DNA of 64,000 nt from Bdellovibrionota bacterium (GCA_040386775.1 JAZKEU010000012.1:62001-126000), one strand, 5' to 3'; shown: positions 36,901 to 48,189, counted from the stretch's first letter. Numbers and translations: made by a program. Notes: generated by a model from the letters alone, not told the origin.

Positions 36901-38114
36901 GTTTCTTGCTCAACTAATTTCTTAGCTTGCTTGATTGTTGAAGCGTAACCTTTTTCTTCTAATTTATTATAAACGAATGGTTTAAATAATTCTAAAGCCA
37001 TTTTCTTTGGAAGACCACATTGGTGAAGCTTAAGTGTTGGTCCTACTACGATCACCGAACGACCAGAGTAATCCACACGCTTACCAAGTAAGTTTTGACG
37101 GAAACGACCTTGCTTACCTTTAAGCATGTCTGAAAGTGATCTTAATGGTCTCTTGTTTGGACCAGTAAATACTTTTCCGCGTCTACCGTTATCGAATAAT
37201 GCATCAACCGCTTCTTGCAACATTCTCTTTTCGTTTCTGATGATGATTTCTGGAGCGTTTAACTCTTGAAGTCTCTTCAAACGATTGTTTCTGTTGATTA
37301 CGCGTCTATAAAGATCGTTCAAGTCAGATGTCGCAAATCTTCCGCCATCAAGTGGAACTAGTGGACGAAGATCAGGAGGAATTACTGGAATCACTTCTAG
37401 CATCATCCAGTCTGGCTTGTTCACTGAATCTTTAAATGCTTCTACAACTTTTAAACGTTTAGTTAGTTTTTTTGTTGCAGCTTCAGATGTAGTTTCTTTG
37501 ATTTCTTTTCTTAATTTACGAGATAAGAATTCTGGATCCACTTTTCTTAAAAGCTCACGAACAGATTCTCCACCCATTCCAGCTTTGAAGTTTGGACCGA
37601 ATTCATTTAATGCCGCTTGGTAAGCTTCTTCTGAAAGAACTTGAGATTCTTCTAGAGTTGTTTCCATAGGGTCAGTCACAACGTAAGCTTCACAATAAAG
37701 AACGCGTTCAACGTCTTTTAATGTCATGTTAAGCGCGTTACCAATTCTTGATGGTAATGATCTTAAGAACCAAATATGTGCTACAGGAGTTGCGAGTTCA
37801 ATTGAACCCATTCTTTCACGACGTACTTTAGATTGTGTAACTTCAACGCCACACTTCTCACAAATTACGCCACGATACTTCATTCTCTTGTACTTACCAC
37901 ATAGACATTCGTAGTCTTTGATTGGTCCAAAGATTTTAGCGCAGAACAAACCATCACGCTCAGGTTTGAATGTACGATAGTTAATAGTTTCCGGTTTTTT
38001 AACCTCACCATATGACCAGCTTCTAATCATTTCTGCAGACGCAATTGAGATGCGAACAGCATTAAATGCTAGAGGATCTTTTGGCTTGTCGAAAAAATTT
38101 AAAAGATCTTTCAA
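33984..38114 (-). CDS. rpoC: RNA polymerase beta' subunit
   Basis: 1376 residues. Seen: the N-terminal zinc site [20 protein letters not shown], the catalytic [16 protein letters not shown] (magnesium-binding aspartates), the bridge-helix/trigger-loop region with GSKGS-like [22 protein letters not shown], and the second zinc site (CGTQDG ... [19 protein letters not shown]). It is cotranscribed with rpoB, 29 nt upstream. No large lineage insert was noticed. Confidence 0.99.
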   Translation of the reverse strand: MKDLLNFFDKPKDPLAFNAVRISIASAEMIRSWSYGEVKKPETINYRTFKPERDGLFCAKIFGPIKDYECLCGKYKRMKYRGVICEKCGVEVTQSKVRRERMGSIELATPVAHIWFLRSLPSRIGNALNMTLKDVERVLYCEAYVVTDPMETTLEESQVLSEEAYQAALNEFGPNFKAGMGGESVRELLRKVDPEFLSRKLRKEIKETTSEAATKKLTKRLKVVEAFKDSVNKPDWMMLEVIPVIPPDLRPLVPLDGGRFATSDLNDLYRRVINRNNRLKRLQELNAPEIIIRNEKRMLQEAVDALFDNGRRGKVFTGPNKRPLRSLSDMLKGKQGRFRQNLLGKRVDYSGRSVIVVGPTLKLHQCGLPKKMALELFKPFVYNKLEEKGYASTIKQAKKLVEQETVEVWDILSEVVQEHPVLLNRAPTLHRLGIQAFEPLLHEGKAIQLHPLVCTAFNADFDGDQMAVHVPLSIEAQVEARVLMMSTNNILSPASGRPIINPSQDIILGIYWMTRIRPGARGNGRAFSSVDEVIHAFEDKQVDLQAAVRVRINGERFETSVGRAILSDIVPEEVPFASVNKVMTKKEIASLIDKCFRVAGAKATVLLADKIMQLGFQFSTKAGISICIDDMLIPDNKQKMIEDTEKQITEIRRQYDEGLITFGERYNKVVDVWAQTGDRVAKEMMKNIEKETFIVDGKSVEEASFNSIFVMADSGARGSAAQIRQLAGMRGLMAKPSGEIIESPITANFREGLSTLQYFISTHGARKGLADTALKTANSGYLTRRLVDVAQDCIVVEEDCGTQDGMTITPLMEGGEIIQPLGERILGRVCMEDVTHPYSNEVLVGAAEEITENHLTQIDEAGIESVHIRSVLTCKTLRGVCMKCYGRDLSRGNMANLGETVGIIAAQSIGEPGTQLTMRTFHLGGTATRAVEQSVHETRHDGTLKFSNIIAVGNKDSKLTVMNRNGEVIVIDATGRERERFKIVYGAVLNFKEGSIVKAGQVVAEWDPYSNPIISETGGRILFKDIEEGVTLAEQVDPVTGFSTKVITEGKGGDMKPRIAVVDENGNPKKFSGRDVDVQYVIPVEAQLLVTDGEEITAGQIIAKMHRETSKTRDITGGLPRVAELFEARKPKEAAIITEIDGYVSFGKDLKGKQRVIVTPEVGEQKEYLIPKGKHIAVREGEFVRAGEALMDGPTNPHDVLSVLGDKELAGYMLNEIQEVYRLQGVSINDKHIEVIVRQMLRRVKVLDAGDTAFLPGEQIEKPDFEAENERVRVLGGQLATAEPLLLGITKASLSTESWISAASFQETTKVLTEAALKSKTDNLRGLKENIIMGRLIPAGTGLQTYKTWKIMVESKDNDVAASLPFAMGNAQQPQT

Positions 38115-38143
38115 GGTATTCTCCTTTTATTTACAAATTAAAA

Positions 38144-41100
38144 TTACTGTTCCAATTGCGGTGGCGGTAACACTTCTTGTCCAGGTTGGTCAGTCAAAAT
38201 ATCTGACTCTACCAATTGAACGTTCAATGCCAATGACTGAAGTTCTTTCACCAATACGTTGAAAGATTCAGGTAATCCTGGCTCGAGAATGTTTTCACCC
38301 TTAACAATGCTTTCATACATACGAGTTCTACCTGCAACGTCATCGGACTTCACAGTTAAGAATTCTTGTAATGAATAAGCAGCACCGTATGCTTCAATTG
38401 CCCAAACTTCCATCTCTCCAAGTCTTTGACCACCAAACTGAGCTTTACCTCCGAGTGGTTGTTGAGAAACGAGTGAGTAAGGTCCGATTGAACGCGCATG
38501 GATCTTCTCTTCAACTAAGTGATGCAGTTTCAACATGTACATGATCCCAACTGTAACTGCTCTTTCGAACGGTTCACCTGATCTACCGTCAAACAAGATG
38601 GCCTGACCGCGAGTTGGAAGTTCTGCCAATGTTAAAAGATCTTTGATTTCAGATTCTTTCGCTCCGTCAAATACTGGTGTCGCAATATGGATACCGTTTC
38701 TGATAGCCGGAAGAACTTTCTTAATTGAAGCATCGTCTGTGTCGTCGATCTTCTTAGAAATATCATCGTCTTTGTAAATTTTCTTTAATGTTTCTCTAGC
38801 ACCCTTCGCATCGAAGTTTTCTAGATACTCTTCGATCTGCGAACCTAAGTGATGGGCCGCCCAACCTAAATGCACTTCAAGAATTTGTCCGATGTTCATA
38901 CGTGAAGGAACGCCAAGTGGGTTCAACACCATATCAACCGGAGTTCCGTCAGCAAGGTAAGGCATGTCTTCAACAGCCATGATCTTAGAAACAACACCTT
39001 TGTTTCCGTGACGGCCGGCGAACTTATCACCAACTTGAAGCTTACGTTTAATTGCAACGTAAACTTTTACCATCTTGATCACGCCTGGAGGCAATTCATC
39101 ACCGCGGTTTAAGCGGTCGATCTTTTCATTGAATACCATTTTCACAGCATCCAATTGGTTTCTTGCAGAATCGATTACTTTTGTAACTTGATATTCAAGT
39201 TCTGTTTCGAGTGGAATGTAATTCAACAACTCAAACGGAACTGATTCAAGATCATCAGCTTCGATGTTTTGGTCTTTTTCTAATAATTTTTTAGAACCAT
39301 CTTCACTGACTAGAACACCAGTGGTCTTTTTACCAACAAGCATGTCTTTCAATTTATCGAGAGCATTGTTTTTGATAACGTTTTGCTCAACGTCTAAATC
39401 TTTAGCCAATTTCTTTTTCTTTTCAGTGATGATTTCTTGGAGTCTTTCGTCTTTCTCGATTCCTTCACGGCTATAAACCTGAGCATCGATAACAGTACCA
39501 GAAACTCCTGATGGAACTCTGAGCGATGTATCACGTACGTCACCAGCTTTTTCACCGAAGATTGCTCTTAAGAGTTTTTCTTCAGGAGAGAGTTGAGTTT
39601 CACCTTTTGGAGTTACTTTACCAACCAAGATGTTTCCTGGTGATACTTCAGCTCCGATTCTGATGATACCTGATGAGTCGAGATCTCTAAGAGCTTCTTC
39701 ACCCACGTTTGCGATATCACGAGAAATTTCTTCTTTACCTAATTTAGTATCACGCGCAACGCACTCGAACTCTTCGATATGAATCGAGGTGAATGTGTCT
39801 TCTTTGATCATTCTTTCAGAGATCAAGATAGAATCCTCGAAGTTATAACCCATCCAAGGTGTGAACGCGATCAACACGTTTTGACCTAGAGCTAATTCTC
39901 CGTACTCTGTAGAAGGACCATCGGCGATGATGTCTGTTGCTTTAACTCTATCACCAACTTTTACGATTGGTTTTTGGTTGAAGCATGTGTTTTGGTTTGT
40001 ACGTTGATACTTAGTTAAATTGTAAATATCTACGTTTGCACCAAGACCGCCACCTTTTGTAATACGACGTACTACGATTCTAGAAGCATCAACAGCTTCA
40101 ACAACACCGTCGTTTGTTACAACAACACTTGTTCCTGAATCTTGTGCTACTAGTTTCTCAACGCCTGTTCCAACAAGTGGGGCTTTTGATTTTAATAATG
40201 GTACCGCTTGACGTTGCATGTTCGATCCCATGAGGGCTCTGTTCGCATCATCATGCTCTAGGAATGGAATTAGTGAAGCTGCAATAGACACCAACTGTGA
40301 AGGTGAAACGTCCATTAAAGTTACTTGTTCCGGACCCACTAGATCGTATTCACCATTTTGTCTTACGTTCACTGACTTCTCTTGGTTTTTACCAGAGATT
40401 ACAGAGTTCGCTTGAGCAATAACGTGACCTTGTTCTTCAAGGGCAGAGAAATAATCAATTTTAGAAGCTACTTTTCCATCTTCCACTTTTTTGTATGGAG
40501 TTTCGATGAATCCGTAGTTGTTGATTCTTGCGTATGTTGCAAGAGATGCAATCAAACCAATGTTCGGACCTTCTGGAGTTTCAATCGGACATATACGACC
40601 ATAATGCGTCGGATGTACGTCACGTACTTCGAACCCAGCTCTGTCTCTTGTTAACCCGCCGGGTCCTAGAGCAGAAAGTCTTCTCTTATGAGTAATCTCA
40701 GAAAGAGGGTTTGTTTGATCCATGAACTGAGAAAGCTGACCTGAACCGAAGAATTCTTTTACTACGGCGTTCACTGGTTTTGCATTCACTAGATCATGAG
40801 GCATCATTGTTTCGATATCTTGGAGAGACATTCTTTCACGAATTGCTCTTTCCATTCTCACGAGACCGATTCTGTATTGGTTTTCTAATAATTCACCAAC
40901 AGATCTTACACGACGGTTACCTAAGTGATCGATATCGTCCACTTGACCACGGCCGTTTTTAAGATCGATCAATGTCTTAACTACAGACATAATGTCTTTT
41001 TTTGTAAGTGTTCTATGTGAAATAGGACACTCTTCGTTTGAGATTTTGAATTTGTGGTTGATCTTGATACGACCTACTTCAGATAGATCATAAGTTTCAG

Positions 41101-42301
41101 GATCAAAGAACAATCTTTCGAAGAAGGCTTTTGCAGCTTCGATAGTTGCTGGTTCGCCTGGTCTTAATCTCTTGTAGATTTCGATCAATGCTTCATCAGA
41201 GTTTTGAACTTTATCAACCAATAATGTGTTTCTTAAGAATGGACCAACTGAAAGACCGTCAAAGAAAATAACTTTGATTTCTTTAGCGCCAGCAGTTCTT
41301 ACGTTAGCAAAAACATCTGGAGTGATTTCAGTGTTCGCTTCTACGATCACTTCGCCCGTTGATTCATCAACAATAGACTTAGCGATAACTTTGCCCATCA
41401 ATGCTTCAACTTCGATTTCGATTTCTTTTAAGTTCAATGCTGTGATTTTGTTAACTGCGGCTCTAGTGATACGACGACCTTGTTTTACAAGTGTCTCGCC
41501 AGACTTTGGATCTACGATGTCAGCAAGTGCCCTTTGGCCTGACATTTTTTCGATGTCTAAGCTTCTAGTGATCTTGCCGTTTTTGTTTAATTTTACTGTG
41601 TCAGCATCGTAGTAGTAAGAAAGTAGATCTTCAGTTGTGTAACCTAAAGATTTCAACAAGATTGTTGCTGGGAACTTTCTTCTTCTGTCGATACGTACGT
41701 GAAGAACGTCTTTTTGGTCAAATTCGAAATCTAACCAAGAACCTCTATATGGAATCACTCTTGCTGTGTAAATTAATTTACCGCTTGATGCGCTTTCGCC
41801 ATCATCGTGGTCAAAGAATACACCTGGAGATCTGTGCAACTGAGAAACAACAACTCTTTCAGTACCATTGATAATGAAAGAACCATTAGAAGTCATAAGT
41901 GGAATTTCACCAAGATAGATTTCTTGTTCTTTTACGTCTCTGATGTTGCGAGCTTCAGTTTGCTCATCAACTTCAAATACAATTAGTCTTAATGTAACTT
42001 TTAATGGTGCAGCGAATGTCATACCTCTTTGGCGACATTCATCAACATCGTACTTGGGCGGCTCTAATGTGTAGCTTACGAACTCTAAGCTTGATGTATT
42101 GTTGAAAGACATGATTGGGAATACAGACTTGAAAACGCCTTGTAAGCCTTCATCACCACGTCTATCTGGATCTACTTCTTTTTGTAGAAACTGTTCGTAA
42201 GATTTTTTTTGTAGAACAATTAAGTTCGGAATTTCTATTACGTTTTTACTTTTTGAGAAACTTTTACGTAAGCGTAAATTGGATCCTGTAAGGGATAACA
42301 T
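38144..42301 (-). CDS. rpoB: RNA polymerase beta subunit
   Basis: 1385 residues. Seen: the rifampicin region [32 protein letters not shown], with the usual contact residues Q, D, H, R and S intact (sensitive type), then the C-terminal [45 protein letters not shown] clamp region. It forms the active centre with beta'. It follows rplL after a 152-nt gap with a hairpin that may reduce read-through. Confidence 0.99.
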   Translation of the reverse strand: MLSLTGSNLRLRKSFSKSKNVIEIPNLIVLQKKSYEQFLQKEVDPDRRGDEGLQGVFKSVFPIMSFNNTSSLEFVSYTLEPPKYDVDECRQRGMTFAAPLKVTLRLIVFEVDEQTEARNIRDVKEQEIYLGEIPLMTSNGSFIINGTERVVVSQLHRSPGVFFDHDDGESASSGKLIYTARVIPYRGSWLDFEFDQKDVLHVRIDRRRKFPATILLKSLGYTTEDLLSYYYDADTVKLNKNGKITRSLDIEKMSGQRALADIVDPKSGETLVKQGRRITRAAVNKITALNLKEIEIEVEALMGKVIAKSIVDESTGEVIVEANTEITPDVFANVRTAGAKEIKVIFFDGLSVGPFLRNTLLVDKVQNSDEALIEIYKRLRPGEPATIEAAKAFFERLFFDPETYDLSEVGRIKINHKFKISNEECPISHRTLTKKDIMSVVKTLIDLKNGRGQVDDIDHLGNRRVRSVGELLENQYRIGLVRMERAIRERMSLQDIETMMPHDLVNAKPVNAVVKEFFGSGQLSQFMDQTNPLSEITHKRRLSALGPGGLTRDRAGFEVRDVHPTHYGRICPIETPEGPNIGLIASLATYARINNYGFIETPYKKVEDGKVASKIDYFSALEEQGHVIAQANSVISGKNQEKSVNVRQNGEYDLVGPEQVTLMDVSPSQLVSIAASLIPFLEHDDANRALMGSNMQRQAVPLLKSKAPLVGTGVEKLVAQDSGTSVVVTNDGVVEAVDASRIVVRRITKGGGLGANVDIYNLTKYQRTNQNTCFNQKPIVKVGDRVKATDIIADGPSTEYGELALGQNVLIAFTPWMGYNFEDSILISERMIKEDTFTSIHIEEFECVARDTKLGKEEISRDIANVGEEALRDLDSSGIIRIGAEVSPGNILVGKVTPKGETQLSPEEKLLRAIFGEKAGDVRDTSLRVPSGVSGTVIDAQVYSREGIEKDERLQEIITEKKKKLAKDLDVEQNVIKNNALDKLKDMLVGKKTTGVLVSEDGSKKLLEKDQNIEADDLESVPFELLNYIPLETELEYQVTKVIDSARNQLDAVKMVFNEKIDRLNRGDELPPGVIKMVKVYVAIKRKLQVGDKFAGRHGNKGVVSKIMAVEDMPYLADGTPVDMVLNPLGVPSRMNIGQILEVHLGWAAHHLGSQIEEYLENFDAKGARETLKKIYKDDDISKKIDDTDDASIKKVLPAIRNGIHIATPVFDGAKESEIKDLLTLAELPTRGQAILFDGRSGEPFERAVTVGIMYMLKLHHLVEEKIHARSIGPYSLVSQQPLGGKAQFGGQRLGEMEVWAIEAYGAAYSLQEFLTVKSDDVAGRTRMYESIVKGENILEPGLPESFNVLVKELQSLALNVQLVESDILTDQPGQEVLPPPQLEQ

Positions 42302-42398
42302 TATTTACTCTCCTAATTTGGCCTAAAATTTGGCTCAGCTTGAATTACTAAAATTTACCTTATTCGGGAGAAGGCTATCCACTAATTTTTTTGAAAGG

Positions 42399-42428
42399 AA
42401 AAATGGGATGTGAGGTGAATCACATCCC
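42399..42428 (-). terminator. Attenuator-type hairpin between rplL and rpoB
   Basis: A perfect 9-bp stem, GGGATGTGA/TCACATCCC, with a 6-nt loop, followed on the minus strand by A-T5-CC. E. coli has a partial terminator at this place, adjusting polymerase against stalk-protein output; the same role is inferred. Confidence 0.7.
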
Positions 42429-42453
42429 TTTATCGAGATTATTAAAACAAAAA

Positions 42454-42828
42454 TTACTTAACTGTTACTTTCGCGCCAGCAGCTTCTAATTGCTTCTTCA
42501 TTTTTTCTGAATCTTCTTTTGTAACGCCTTCTTTAACGGCTTTCGGAGCGCCTTCAACTAGATCTTTAGCTTCTTTTAAGCCTAAACCAGTTAATGCTCT
42601 TACTTCTTTAATTACGTTAATTTTGTTAGCGCCAGCATCCATTAGCATAACTGTGAATTCAGTTTGCTCTTCAGTTGGTGCTGCCCCTGCTCCAGGTGCT
42701 GCAGCCATAGCTACGCCAGAAGAAGCTTTAACTCCCCACTTCTCTTCTAGAGTTGTGATAAGTTTTGCAATTTCAGTTACAGGTAAACCTGATAGATAAT
42801 CTACTACTTGGTCTTGTGATAATGACAT
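42454..42828 (-). CDS. rplL: 50S ribosomal protein L7/L12
   Basis: 124 residues. N-terminal dimerisation helix region, an Ala/Gly/Pro-rich hinge ([16 protein letters not shown]), and the C-terminal factor-binding domain [40 protein letters not shown]. It forms the multi-copy stalk. It is 115 nt downstream of rplJ; the gap contains the small hairpin GTGGC/GCCAC. Confidence 0.99.
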   Translation of the reverse strand: MSLSQDQVVDYLSGLPVTEIAKLITTLEEKWGVKASSGVAMAAAPGAGAAPTEEQTEFTVMLMDAGANKINVIKEVRALTGLGLKEAKDLVEGAPKAVKEGVTKEDSEKMKKQLEAAGAKVTVK

Positions 42829-42943
42829 ATTCTGTGTCTCCTAAATTTAAACTTGGTGGCTTTGCCACATCTAAAGTTTATTTTAAAAAAAATTGTTAAT
42901 AATTAATTAATTCAAATCGTAAAATCTTAAATTGCTTTAAGAC

Positions 42944-43471
42944 TTATCCGTTCGCTTGTTTATTTTCGTAAGCTTTTAATAAGCTAACGAATTGCGTACC
43001 AGGAGCAGCCAATGTAGAAACAAATTTCTGCATAGGTGCTGCAAGTGTACCAAGGAACTGAGCTCTTAGTACTTCTAGTGGCGGCAATGTCGCGAGATAC
43101 TTAATCATATCTCTGTCTAATGCCTGACCATCCATCACTCCTAACTTGATATCGAGTGTTTCCACATCTTTACCAAATTCAGATAATGATTTAGCTGAAG
43201 CAGATGCATCTCCGTAAGCAAACACGATGGCGTTTGTGCCAGTGAATCCTTCGTTAAGAGCAGTAGCTTGAGCTGGATAATCCTTCAGTGCGCGTTTAGC
43301 AAGAGTGTTACGCACTACTCTCATTTCTGATTTCGTAGCGTAAAGCTTTTTACGAAGATTCGTAACTTGCTCAACGTTCATGCCTTTAAAGTCCACTAGA
43401 AATGCTGCTTTCGCACGGCTGAATTTTTCAGAAATGTCAGCTATCTCTTGGCCTTTTTTAGCTTTATCCAT
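42944..43471 (-). CDS. rplJ: 50S ribosomal protein L10
   Basis: 175 residues: [45 protein letters not shown] then the C-terminal helix that binds L7/L12 dimers. Start ATG 43471, with the strong AAAGGAGG upstream. The preceding RNA looks like the L10 leader, so autoregulation by the L10-L12 complex is likely. Confidence 0.99.
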   Translation of the reverse strand: MDKAKKGQEIADISEKFSRAKAAFLVDFKGMNVEQVTNLRKKLYATKSEMRVVRNTLAKRALKDYPAQATALNEGFTGTNAIVFAYGDASASAKSLSEFGKDVETLDIKLGVMDGQALDRDMIKYLATLPPLEVLRAQFLGTLAAPMQKFVSTLAAPGTQFVSLLKAYENKQANG

Positions 43472-43489
43472 GTTTATCCTCCTTTCTCG

Positions 43490-43600
43490 GGTTAGCGATC
43501 AGGGAGAATGTAATTCTTCACCTGTCTCGGAAGGCGCTCTGCTATAAAAGCATTACCTCATCTAGTATTTCAGACCTTCTGTCTCTGACCGCGGTTATTA
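43490..43600 (-). ncRNA. Ribosomal L10 leader (autoregulatory mRNA element)
   Basis: The minus-strand RNA upstream of rplJ reads GUCAGAGACAGAAGGUCU ... GCGCCUUCCGAGACAGG. The AGACAGAAGG and CCUUCCGAGACAGG segments can pair around a kink-turn-like GA-rich site, as in known L10 leaders. The location is exactly right. Confidence 0.65.
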
Positions 43601-43628
43601 AAATTTAAAAATCCAATTCTATATTCAT

Positions 43629-43650
43629 AGTGCTCACCTTAGTGAGCACT
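43629..43650 (-). repeat. Intercistronic stem-loop, rplA-rplJ gap
   Basis: Perfect arms AGTGCTCAC and GTGAGCACT with loop CTTA; the best copy of the family. It lies 16 nt after the rplA stop and before the L10 leader. Confidence 0.8.
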
Positions 43651-43666
43651 GCATTCAGTCCAGCGA

Positions 43667-44377
43667 TTACGTAGTTGAAGCAGTTGCTTGCGCTTGTGCT
43701 TTGTTAATATCAACTTTAATTCCTGGGCCCATTGTAGAAGACACAGTGATTGCGTTGATGTAGTTCCCTTTGCTTGTTGCAGGCTTTGCTTTCATAAGCG
43801 CAGTTAAGAAAGACATGAAATTGTCTTTTAACTTATCTTTGCCCATATCTTTTTTACCTACAGAAACTTGTACGATACCAGCTTTTTCGATTCTGAAATC
43901 CAGTTTACCTTTTTTCTCAGCAGCAATTGTTTTTGCTAAATCAAAAGTTACTGTTCCAACTTTTGGATTCGGCATAAGTCCTCTTGGACCTAATACTCTT
44001 GCTACTTTAGAAACAGCAACCATCATGTCAGGAGTTGCTATAGCTTTATCGAAACCTAACCACCCACCTTGAATTTTTTCGATTAGATCGTCAGATCCTA
44101 CGAAATCAGCTCCGGCTTCTTTTGCTTCTCTTTCTTTGTCGCCTTTTGCAAACACAAGAATCTTAACTTCTTTTCCAAGACCGTGAGGAAGTGTTACAGC
44201 TCCACGAACTTGTTGATCAGATTGCTTTGCATCTACGCCAAGGTTTACCGATACGTCGATGGATTCATTGAACTTTGCGATTGAGGTTTCAACAGCTAAA
44301 GCAAATGCTTCATCAACAGTGTACTTGTTATCTCTATTTACTTTTTTAGACGCTTCCGCGTATTTTTTTCCAGCCAT
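43667..44377 (-). CDS. rplA: 50S ribosomal protein L1
   Basis: 236 residues, typical: KKYAEASKKVNRDNKYTVDEAFALAVETSIAKFNESIDVSVNLGVDAKQSDQQVRGAVTLPHGLGK, and GPRGLMPNPKVGTVTFDLA. It forms the L1 stalk, moving the E-site tRNA. It follows rplK by 1 nt. Confidence 0.99.
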   Translation of the reverse strand: MAGKKYAEASKKVNRDNKYTVDEAFALAVETSIAKFNESIDVSVNLGVDAKQSDQQVRGAVTLPHGLGKEVKILVFAKGDKEREAKEAGADFVGSDDLIEKIQGGWLGFDKAIATPDMMVAVSKVARVLGPRGLMPNPKVGTVTFDLAKTIAAEKKGKLDFRIEKAGIVQVSVGKKDMGKDKLKDNFMSFLTALMKAKPATSKGNYINAITVSSTMGPGIKVDINKAQAQATASTT

Positions 44378-44378
44378 C

Positions 44379-44807
44379 TTATTCTCCTACGATCTCAAGG
44401 CCCATGCTCTTAGCAGTACCTTTAACTTGGCTTGCAGCAGATTCAACTGACATACAGTTTAAATCTGGCAATTTAATTTCACCGATTTTTCTAATTTGAT
44501 CCATTGTCACTTTTCCAACTTTGTCTTTTTGTGGCATTTTAGATCCACTCTCAAGTTTCAAAGCTTGCTTTAACAAGATTGAAACTGGCGCAGTCTTAGT
44601 GATGAATGTGAATGATCTATCTTGATAAACCGTGATGATCACAGGAACGATAGTATCGCCTAATTTTTGAGTTCTCGCGTTGAATTGCTTACAGAACTCC
44701 ATAATGTTCACGCCTTGTTGACCAAGAGCGGGACCTACTGGTGGTGCGGGATTCGCCTTACCTGCAGGGATTTGTAATTTTACTAATCCAGTTATTTTCT
44801 TTGCCAT
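44379..44807 (-). CDS. rplK: 50S ribosomal protein L11
   Basis: 142 residues: [38 protein letters not shown] and [19 protein letters not shown], the classic thiostrepton-site protein at the stalk base. 32 nt after nusG, 1 nt before rplA. Confidence 0.99.
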   Translation of the reverse strand: MAKKITGLVKLQIPAGKANPAPPVGPALGQQGVNIMEFCKQFNARTQKLGDTIVPVIITVYQDRSFTFITKTAPVSILLKQALKLESGSKMPQKDKVGKVTMDQIRKIGEIKLPDLNCMSVESAASQVKGTAKSMGLEIVGE

Positions 44808-44839
44808 ATTAATTCTCCTTCAGAATTCTTCTTCAATTT

Positions 44840-45373
44840 TTATTCGCTTTTAACAACTTGAACGAAATCAAGTTCCACTGGTGTTGGACGACCAAAGATG
44901 CTGACCAATACTTTTACTTTCTCTTTTTCAATGTTGATCTCTTCAACCGTTCCATTGAAATTACTGAAAGGTCCATCAACCACTCTTACAGATTCACCTT
45001 CTGAAAAATCCACTTTCGCTTTAGGTTTTTCTGCGCCTTGTTCTGCCTGCTTAGTAACTCTCGCTACTTCTTCAGGTGGAACGGCTTGAGGAGTTGTTTT
45101 GTTACCAACAAAGCCAGAAACTTTGTTCGTACCTTTCACAAGCATCCAAGTTTGCTCATTCATTTCCATTTCTACAAACATGTAGCCAGGAAAGAACTTT
45201 TTAGATCGTGTTTGTTTCTTACCTTTAACTAGCTGAACAACATTCTCAGACGGAATTAGAATCTCACCAAATTGTGTATCCAAATTATGTCTTTTAATTC
45301 TTTCTTGAAGAGAAGCTTTCGCTTGCGCTTCAAAACCTGAATGAATGTTTACAACGTACCATTTTTTATCCAC
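44840..45373 (-). CDS. nusG: Transcription factor NusG
   Basis: 177 residues. NGN domain ([34 protein letters not shown]) and C-terminal KOW domain ([40 protein letters not shown]). It binds RNA polymerase and links it to Rho or S10. It lies 12 nt after secE, in the usual secE-nusG-rplKA order. Confidence 0.99.
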   Translation of the reverse strand: MDKKWYVVNIHSGFEAQAKASLQERIKRHNLDTQFGEILIPSENVVQLVKGKKQTRSKKFFPGYMFVEMEMNEQTWMLVKGTNKVSGFVGNKTTPQAVPPEEVARVTKQAEQGAEKPKAKVDFSEGESVRVVDGPFSNFNGTVEEINIEKEKVKVLVSIFGRPTPVELDFVQVVKSE

Positions 45374-45385
45374 AAATATTCCCCT

Positions 45386-45766
45386 TTACAGTGACACTAA
45401 ATAGTTAATGACTTTTCCCGATAAGAAATCAAGGAAGCCAAGAAGTATTCCAGAAATGATCACCATGATACAAACCGCAATTGTTACTGCGACAGTGTCC
45501 TTCATTGTTCTCCAAACCATCTTACGGATTTCAGTAACGACTTCGTCAGCCCACTTTACCGTTTTAGGATTGAATTGAAGAAACAAGAAAACGAGGATAC
45601 CTGCACCTACAGGAAGGCCGTGTGTAAAAAGGTCGTTTTCAGCGAGTCTAGCGAAAAAACTGACAGAAGCTTGCAAAAGCTGAATCAACACATTCAATAC
45701 GTATGCAGTGAGTGCGCCGGCAGCTAAGAAGCCAACTGTTATGACTTTTTTATTCGTTTGATCCAT
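45386..45766 (-). CDS. secE: Preprotein translocase subunit SecE, three-helix form
   Basis: 126 residues from ATG 45766, which has ACGGAG 9 nt upstream; the longer frame to 45799 lacks a ribosome binding site. Three membrane helices: about 9-32 (FLAAGALTAYVLNVLIQLL), about 48-64 and about 95-120. The conserved cytoplasmic helix is WADEVVTEIRKMVWRTMKDT. This resembles the E. coli form rather than the one-helix form of many other bacteria. It stabilises SecY. Confidence 0.96.
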   Translation of the reverse strand: MDQTNKKVITVGFLAAGALTAYVLNVLIQLLQASVSFFARLAENDLFTHGLPVGAGILVFLFLQFNPKTVKWADEVVTEIRKMVWRTMKDTVAVTIAVCIMVIISGILLGFLDFLSGKVINYLVSL

Positions 45767-45844
45767 TCGTTCAACTCCGTTTCGATTTGTACAATTCATT
45801 GTCTACTTCATGTTTTTAGTTCGCCTATCCGATAATCCAAATAA

Positions 45845-45920
45845 TGGCAGGGCAGGAGAGATTCGAACTCCCAACACGCGGATTTGGAATCCGCTGCTCT
45901 ACCGTTGGAGCTACTGCCCT
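45845..45920 (-). tRNA. tRNA-Trp (anticodon CCA)
   Basis: 76 nt with encoded CCA. Acceptor stem AGGGCAG/CTGCCCT, anticodon stem GCGGA/TCCGC, loop TTCCAAA with anticodon CCA. It lies between tuf and secE, as in many bacteria. Confidence 0.97.
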
Positions 45921-46095
45921 ATCGAACTTCCTGCTAGCTAAAAACAATCCAAGAACAATTCGTCGCACTTGGTTTTTCATCTACTACACCGGTTGACCTA
46001 ACTTTTAGGAATGACGGCCGTAGTTTTTGAGTTGTGCTTAATTTCTTAAGCGTTGTTTATATTCGTTTTAAGATTAAAAAATACTTTTGCTCTTA

Positions 46096-46135
46096 AAACA
46101 GCAATGGGGACCCAAGTAAATGGAGTCCCCGCTGC
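46096..46135 (-). terminator. Hairpin terminator after tuf
   Basis: Stem GGGGAC/GTCCCC (46106-46111, 46125-46130) flanked by GC/GC pairs, with TGTTTTAAG after it on the minus strand. The U-run is short, so termination may be partial. Confidence 0.55.
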
Positions 46136-46160
46136 GCTTATACCAGATTAAAAAATGTCG

Positions 46161-47351
46161 TTACTCAACGATTTCTGTAACAACACCTGCACCGATAGTT
46201 CTACCACCCTCACGGATAGCGAAACGCAATTCTTTTTCCATTGCGATCGGAGCAATAAGCTCTACGTTAACTTCAGTTCTATCACCTGGCATAACCATTT
46301 CAGTTCCACCTTTAAGTGATACAACACCAGTTACGTCTGTAGTTCTGAAGTAGAACTGTGGACGGTAACCGTTGAAGAATGGAGTATGTCTTCCACCTTC
46401 TTCTTTAGTTAATACGTAAACTTCAGCTTTGAATTTCTTGTGCGGCTTAATAGTGCCTGGAGCAGCAAGAACTTGACCACGTTGTACATCTTCTTTCTTA
46501 GTACCACGTAATAGAGCTCCAACGTTATCCCCTGCTTCACCGTAATCAAGAAGTTTTCTGAACATCTCAACACCTGTCACAGTCGTTTTTTGAGTTACAG
46601 CTAAACCAACGATTTCGATTTCGTCGTTCACGTTAATTCTGCCTCTCTCGATACGGCCAGTAACAACTGTACCACGACCAGAGATTGAGAAAACGTCTTC
46701 CACTGGCATTAGGAACGGCTTATCAAGCGCTCTTACTGGTTGTGGAATGTAACGATCTACTTCAGCCATCAATTTAGTGATAGCACCGTATCCGATGTCG
46801 CCTTTATCGCCTTCAAGAGCTTTAAGAGCAGAACCTTTTACGATTGGAATATCATCACCTGGGAAATCATATTTATTTAGAAGATCACGAACTTCCATTT
46901 CAACTAGGTCTAATAATTCTTTATCATCAACCATGTCTACTTTGTTCATGAATACAACCATCGCAGGAACACCTACTTGACGAGCAAGAAGAATGTGTTC
47001 ACGAGTTTGTGGCATAGGTCCGTCAGCAGCAGAGACAACTAGAATTGCTCCGTCCATCTGAGCAGCACCTGTGATCATGTTTTTAACGTAATCGGCGTGA
47101 CCTGGACAATCTACGTGTGCGTAGTGTCTGTTTGCAGTTTCATACTCAACGTGAGTTGTAGAGATCGTAATCCCTCTTTCTCTTTCTTCTGGAGCATTGT
47201 CGATCATATCGTATGCTTTAAATTCAGCTCCACCAGATTCTGCTAATACTTTTGTAATCGCAGCTGTTAACGATGTCTTACCATGATCCACGTGACCAAT
47301 AGTTCCGATGTTAACGTGGGGCTTTTTTCTTTCAAATTTAGCCTTAGCCAT
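46161..47351 (-). CDS. tuf: Elongation factor Tu
   Basis: 396 residues, full length. Seen: [15 protein letters not shown] (P-loop), [34 protein letters not shown], and the C-terminal beta barrels ending [14 protein letters not shown]. It carries aminoacyl-tRNA to the ribosome. It lies downstream of four tRNA genes on the same strand, the same order as E. coli thrU-tyrU-glyT-thrT-tufB. It is the only tuf gene in this window, since none follows fusA. A leader hairpin ends just before its ribosome binding site. Confidence 0.99.
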   Translation of the reverse strand: MAKAKFERKKPHVNIGTIGHVDHGKTSLTAAITKVLAESGGAEFKAYDMIDNAPEERERGITISTTHVEYETANRHYAHVDCPGHADYVKNMITGAAQMDGAILVVSAADGPMPQTREHILLARQVGVPAMVVFMNKVDMVDDKELLDLVEMEVRDLLNKYDFPGDDIPIVKGSALKALEGDKGDIGYGAITKLMAEVDRYIPQPVRALDKPFLMPVEDVFSISGRGTVVTGRIERGRINVNDEIEIVGLAVTQKTTVTGVEMFRKLLDYGEAGDNVGALLRGTKKEDVQRGQVLAAPGTIKPHKKFKAEVYVLTKEEGGRHTPFFNGYRPQFYFRTTDVTGVVSLKGGTEMVMPGDRTEVNVELIAPIAMEKELRFAIREGGRTIGAGVVTEIVE

Positions 47352-47370
47352 TCGTAATTCCTCCTAGATG

Positions 47371-47400
47371 TTGCGCCTAAATTATTTTTTCTAGGCACAA
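47371..47400 (-). promoter_or_regulatory. Leader hairpin just upstream of the tuf ribosome binding site
   Basis: On the minus strand, TTGTGCCTA and TAGGCGCAA pair (one G-U) with a 12-nt A/T loop. The hairpin ends 5 nt before the AGGAGG site at 47360-47365. It may be a processing site that frees tuf from the tRNA transcript, or a control stem. Confidence 0.5.
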
Positions 47401-47498
47401 TCTTATATTAATAAATACTTTCGTTTCTTAAACTTTTTGAATCCAACGATTCAAACTTTAATCTTAAATTAAAATTCCACCCATCCATATCAACGCTG

Positions 47499-47572
47499 TG
47501 GAGCCCACAACGAGGATCGAACTCGTGTCTCGTCCTTACCAAGGACGTACTCTACCACTGAGCTATGTGGGC
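47499..47572 (-). tRNA. tRNA-Thr (anticodon GGT)
   Basis: 74 nt with encoded CCA. Acceptor GCCCACA/TGTGGGC, anticodon stem CGTCC/GGACG, loop TTGGTAA. Last tRNA before tuf (thrT position). Confidence 0.96.
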
Positions 47573-47618
47573 AAAGTATCAAAACGCTCATCTTCCCTAA
47601 AGCTATCTTTAGAAAAAA

Positions 47619-47694
47619 TGGAGCGGGAGACGAGGCTCGAACTCGCTACCCTCAGCTTGGAAGGCTGATGCTCTACCAAATGAGCTACTCCCGC
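47619..47694 (-). tRNA. tRNA-Gly (anticodon TCC)
   Basis: 76 nt with encoded CCA. Acceptor GCGGGAG/CTCCCGC, anticodon stem TCAGC/GCTGA, loop CTTCCAA (glyT position). Confidence 0.96.
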
Positions 47695-47774
47695 AAACAT
47701 AACTTCAGCTGTAGCTGAAATTCTAAAAACCCATGGCCACATTTCCTTTTTAAATTTCCATTTAAAAAAGCAAA

Positions 47775-47861
47775 TGGTGGAGAGAGAAGGATTCGAACCT
47801 TCGAAGGCATAAAGCCGTCAGATTTACAGTCTGATCCCTTTGGCCACTCGGGCACCTCTCC
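47775..47861 (-). tRNA. tRNA-Tyr (anticodon GTA)
   Basis: 87 nt with a long variable arm and encoded CCA. Acceptor GGAGAGG/TCTCTCC, anticodon stem TCAGA/TCTGA, loop CTGTAAA (tyrU position). Confidence 0.96.
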
Positions 47862-47869
47862 GAAAAAAA

Positions 47870-47945
47870 TGGAGCTGGTTATGGGACTTGAACCCGCAAC
47901 CTGCTGATTACAAATCAGCTGCTCTACCAATTGAGCTAAACCAGC
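47870..47945 (-). tRNA. tRNA-Thr (anticodon TGT)
   Basis: 76 nt with encoded CCA. Acceptor GCTGGTT/AACCAGC, anticodon stem GCTGA/TCAGC, loop TTTGTAA. First tRNA of the tuf cluster (thrU position). Confidence 0.96.
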
Positions 47946-48189
47946 AACAAAACCTTTTTTGAATTTCTAAACACAATATTGGTAAAAGTCTCAAATAATG
48001 AAACCATCACAAACCGGTGCCTGTTTGTTCAAAGAAGTCTTTTTTTTTAATTTAGATAGTAGGTCTAAGTCAAAGATATTGTTTGGCTGTTTTACTATTT
48101 AATTCACTTTTCTCAGAGGGCCACTCTACTCTCGCTATAAGAATAGGCAATATAATAATCTGAAATTGCCTGAAAAATGAAAAAAAGTC

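Noticed and set aside
47685-47930. 81-codon reading frame on the minus strand over the tRNA cluster
   Set aside because: It runs across tRNA-Tyr and most of tRNA-Thr(TGT), both complete cloverleaves; a chance frame.
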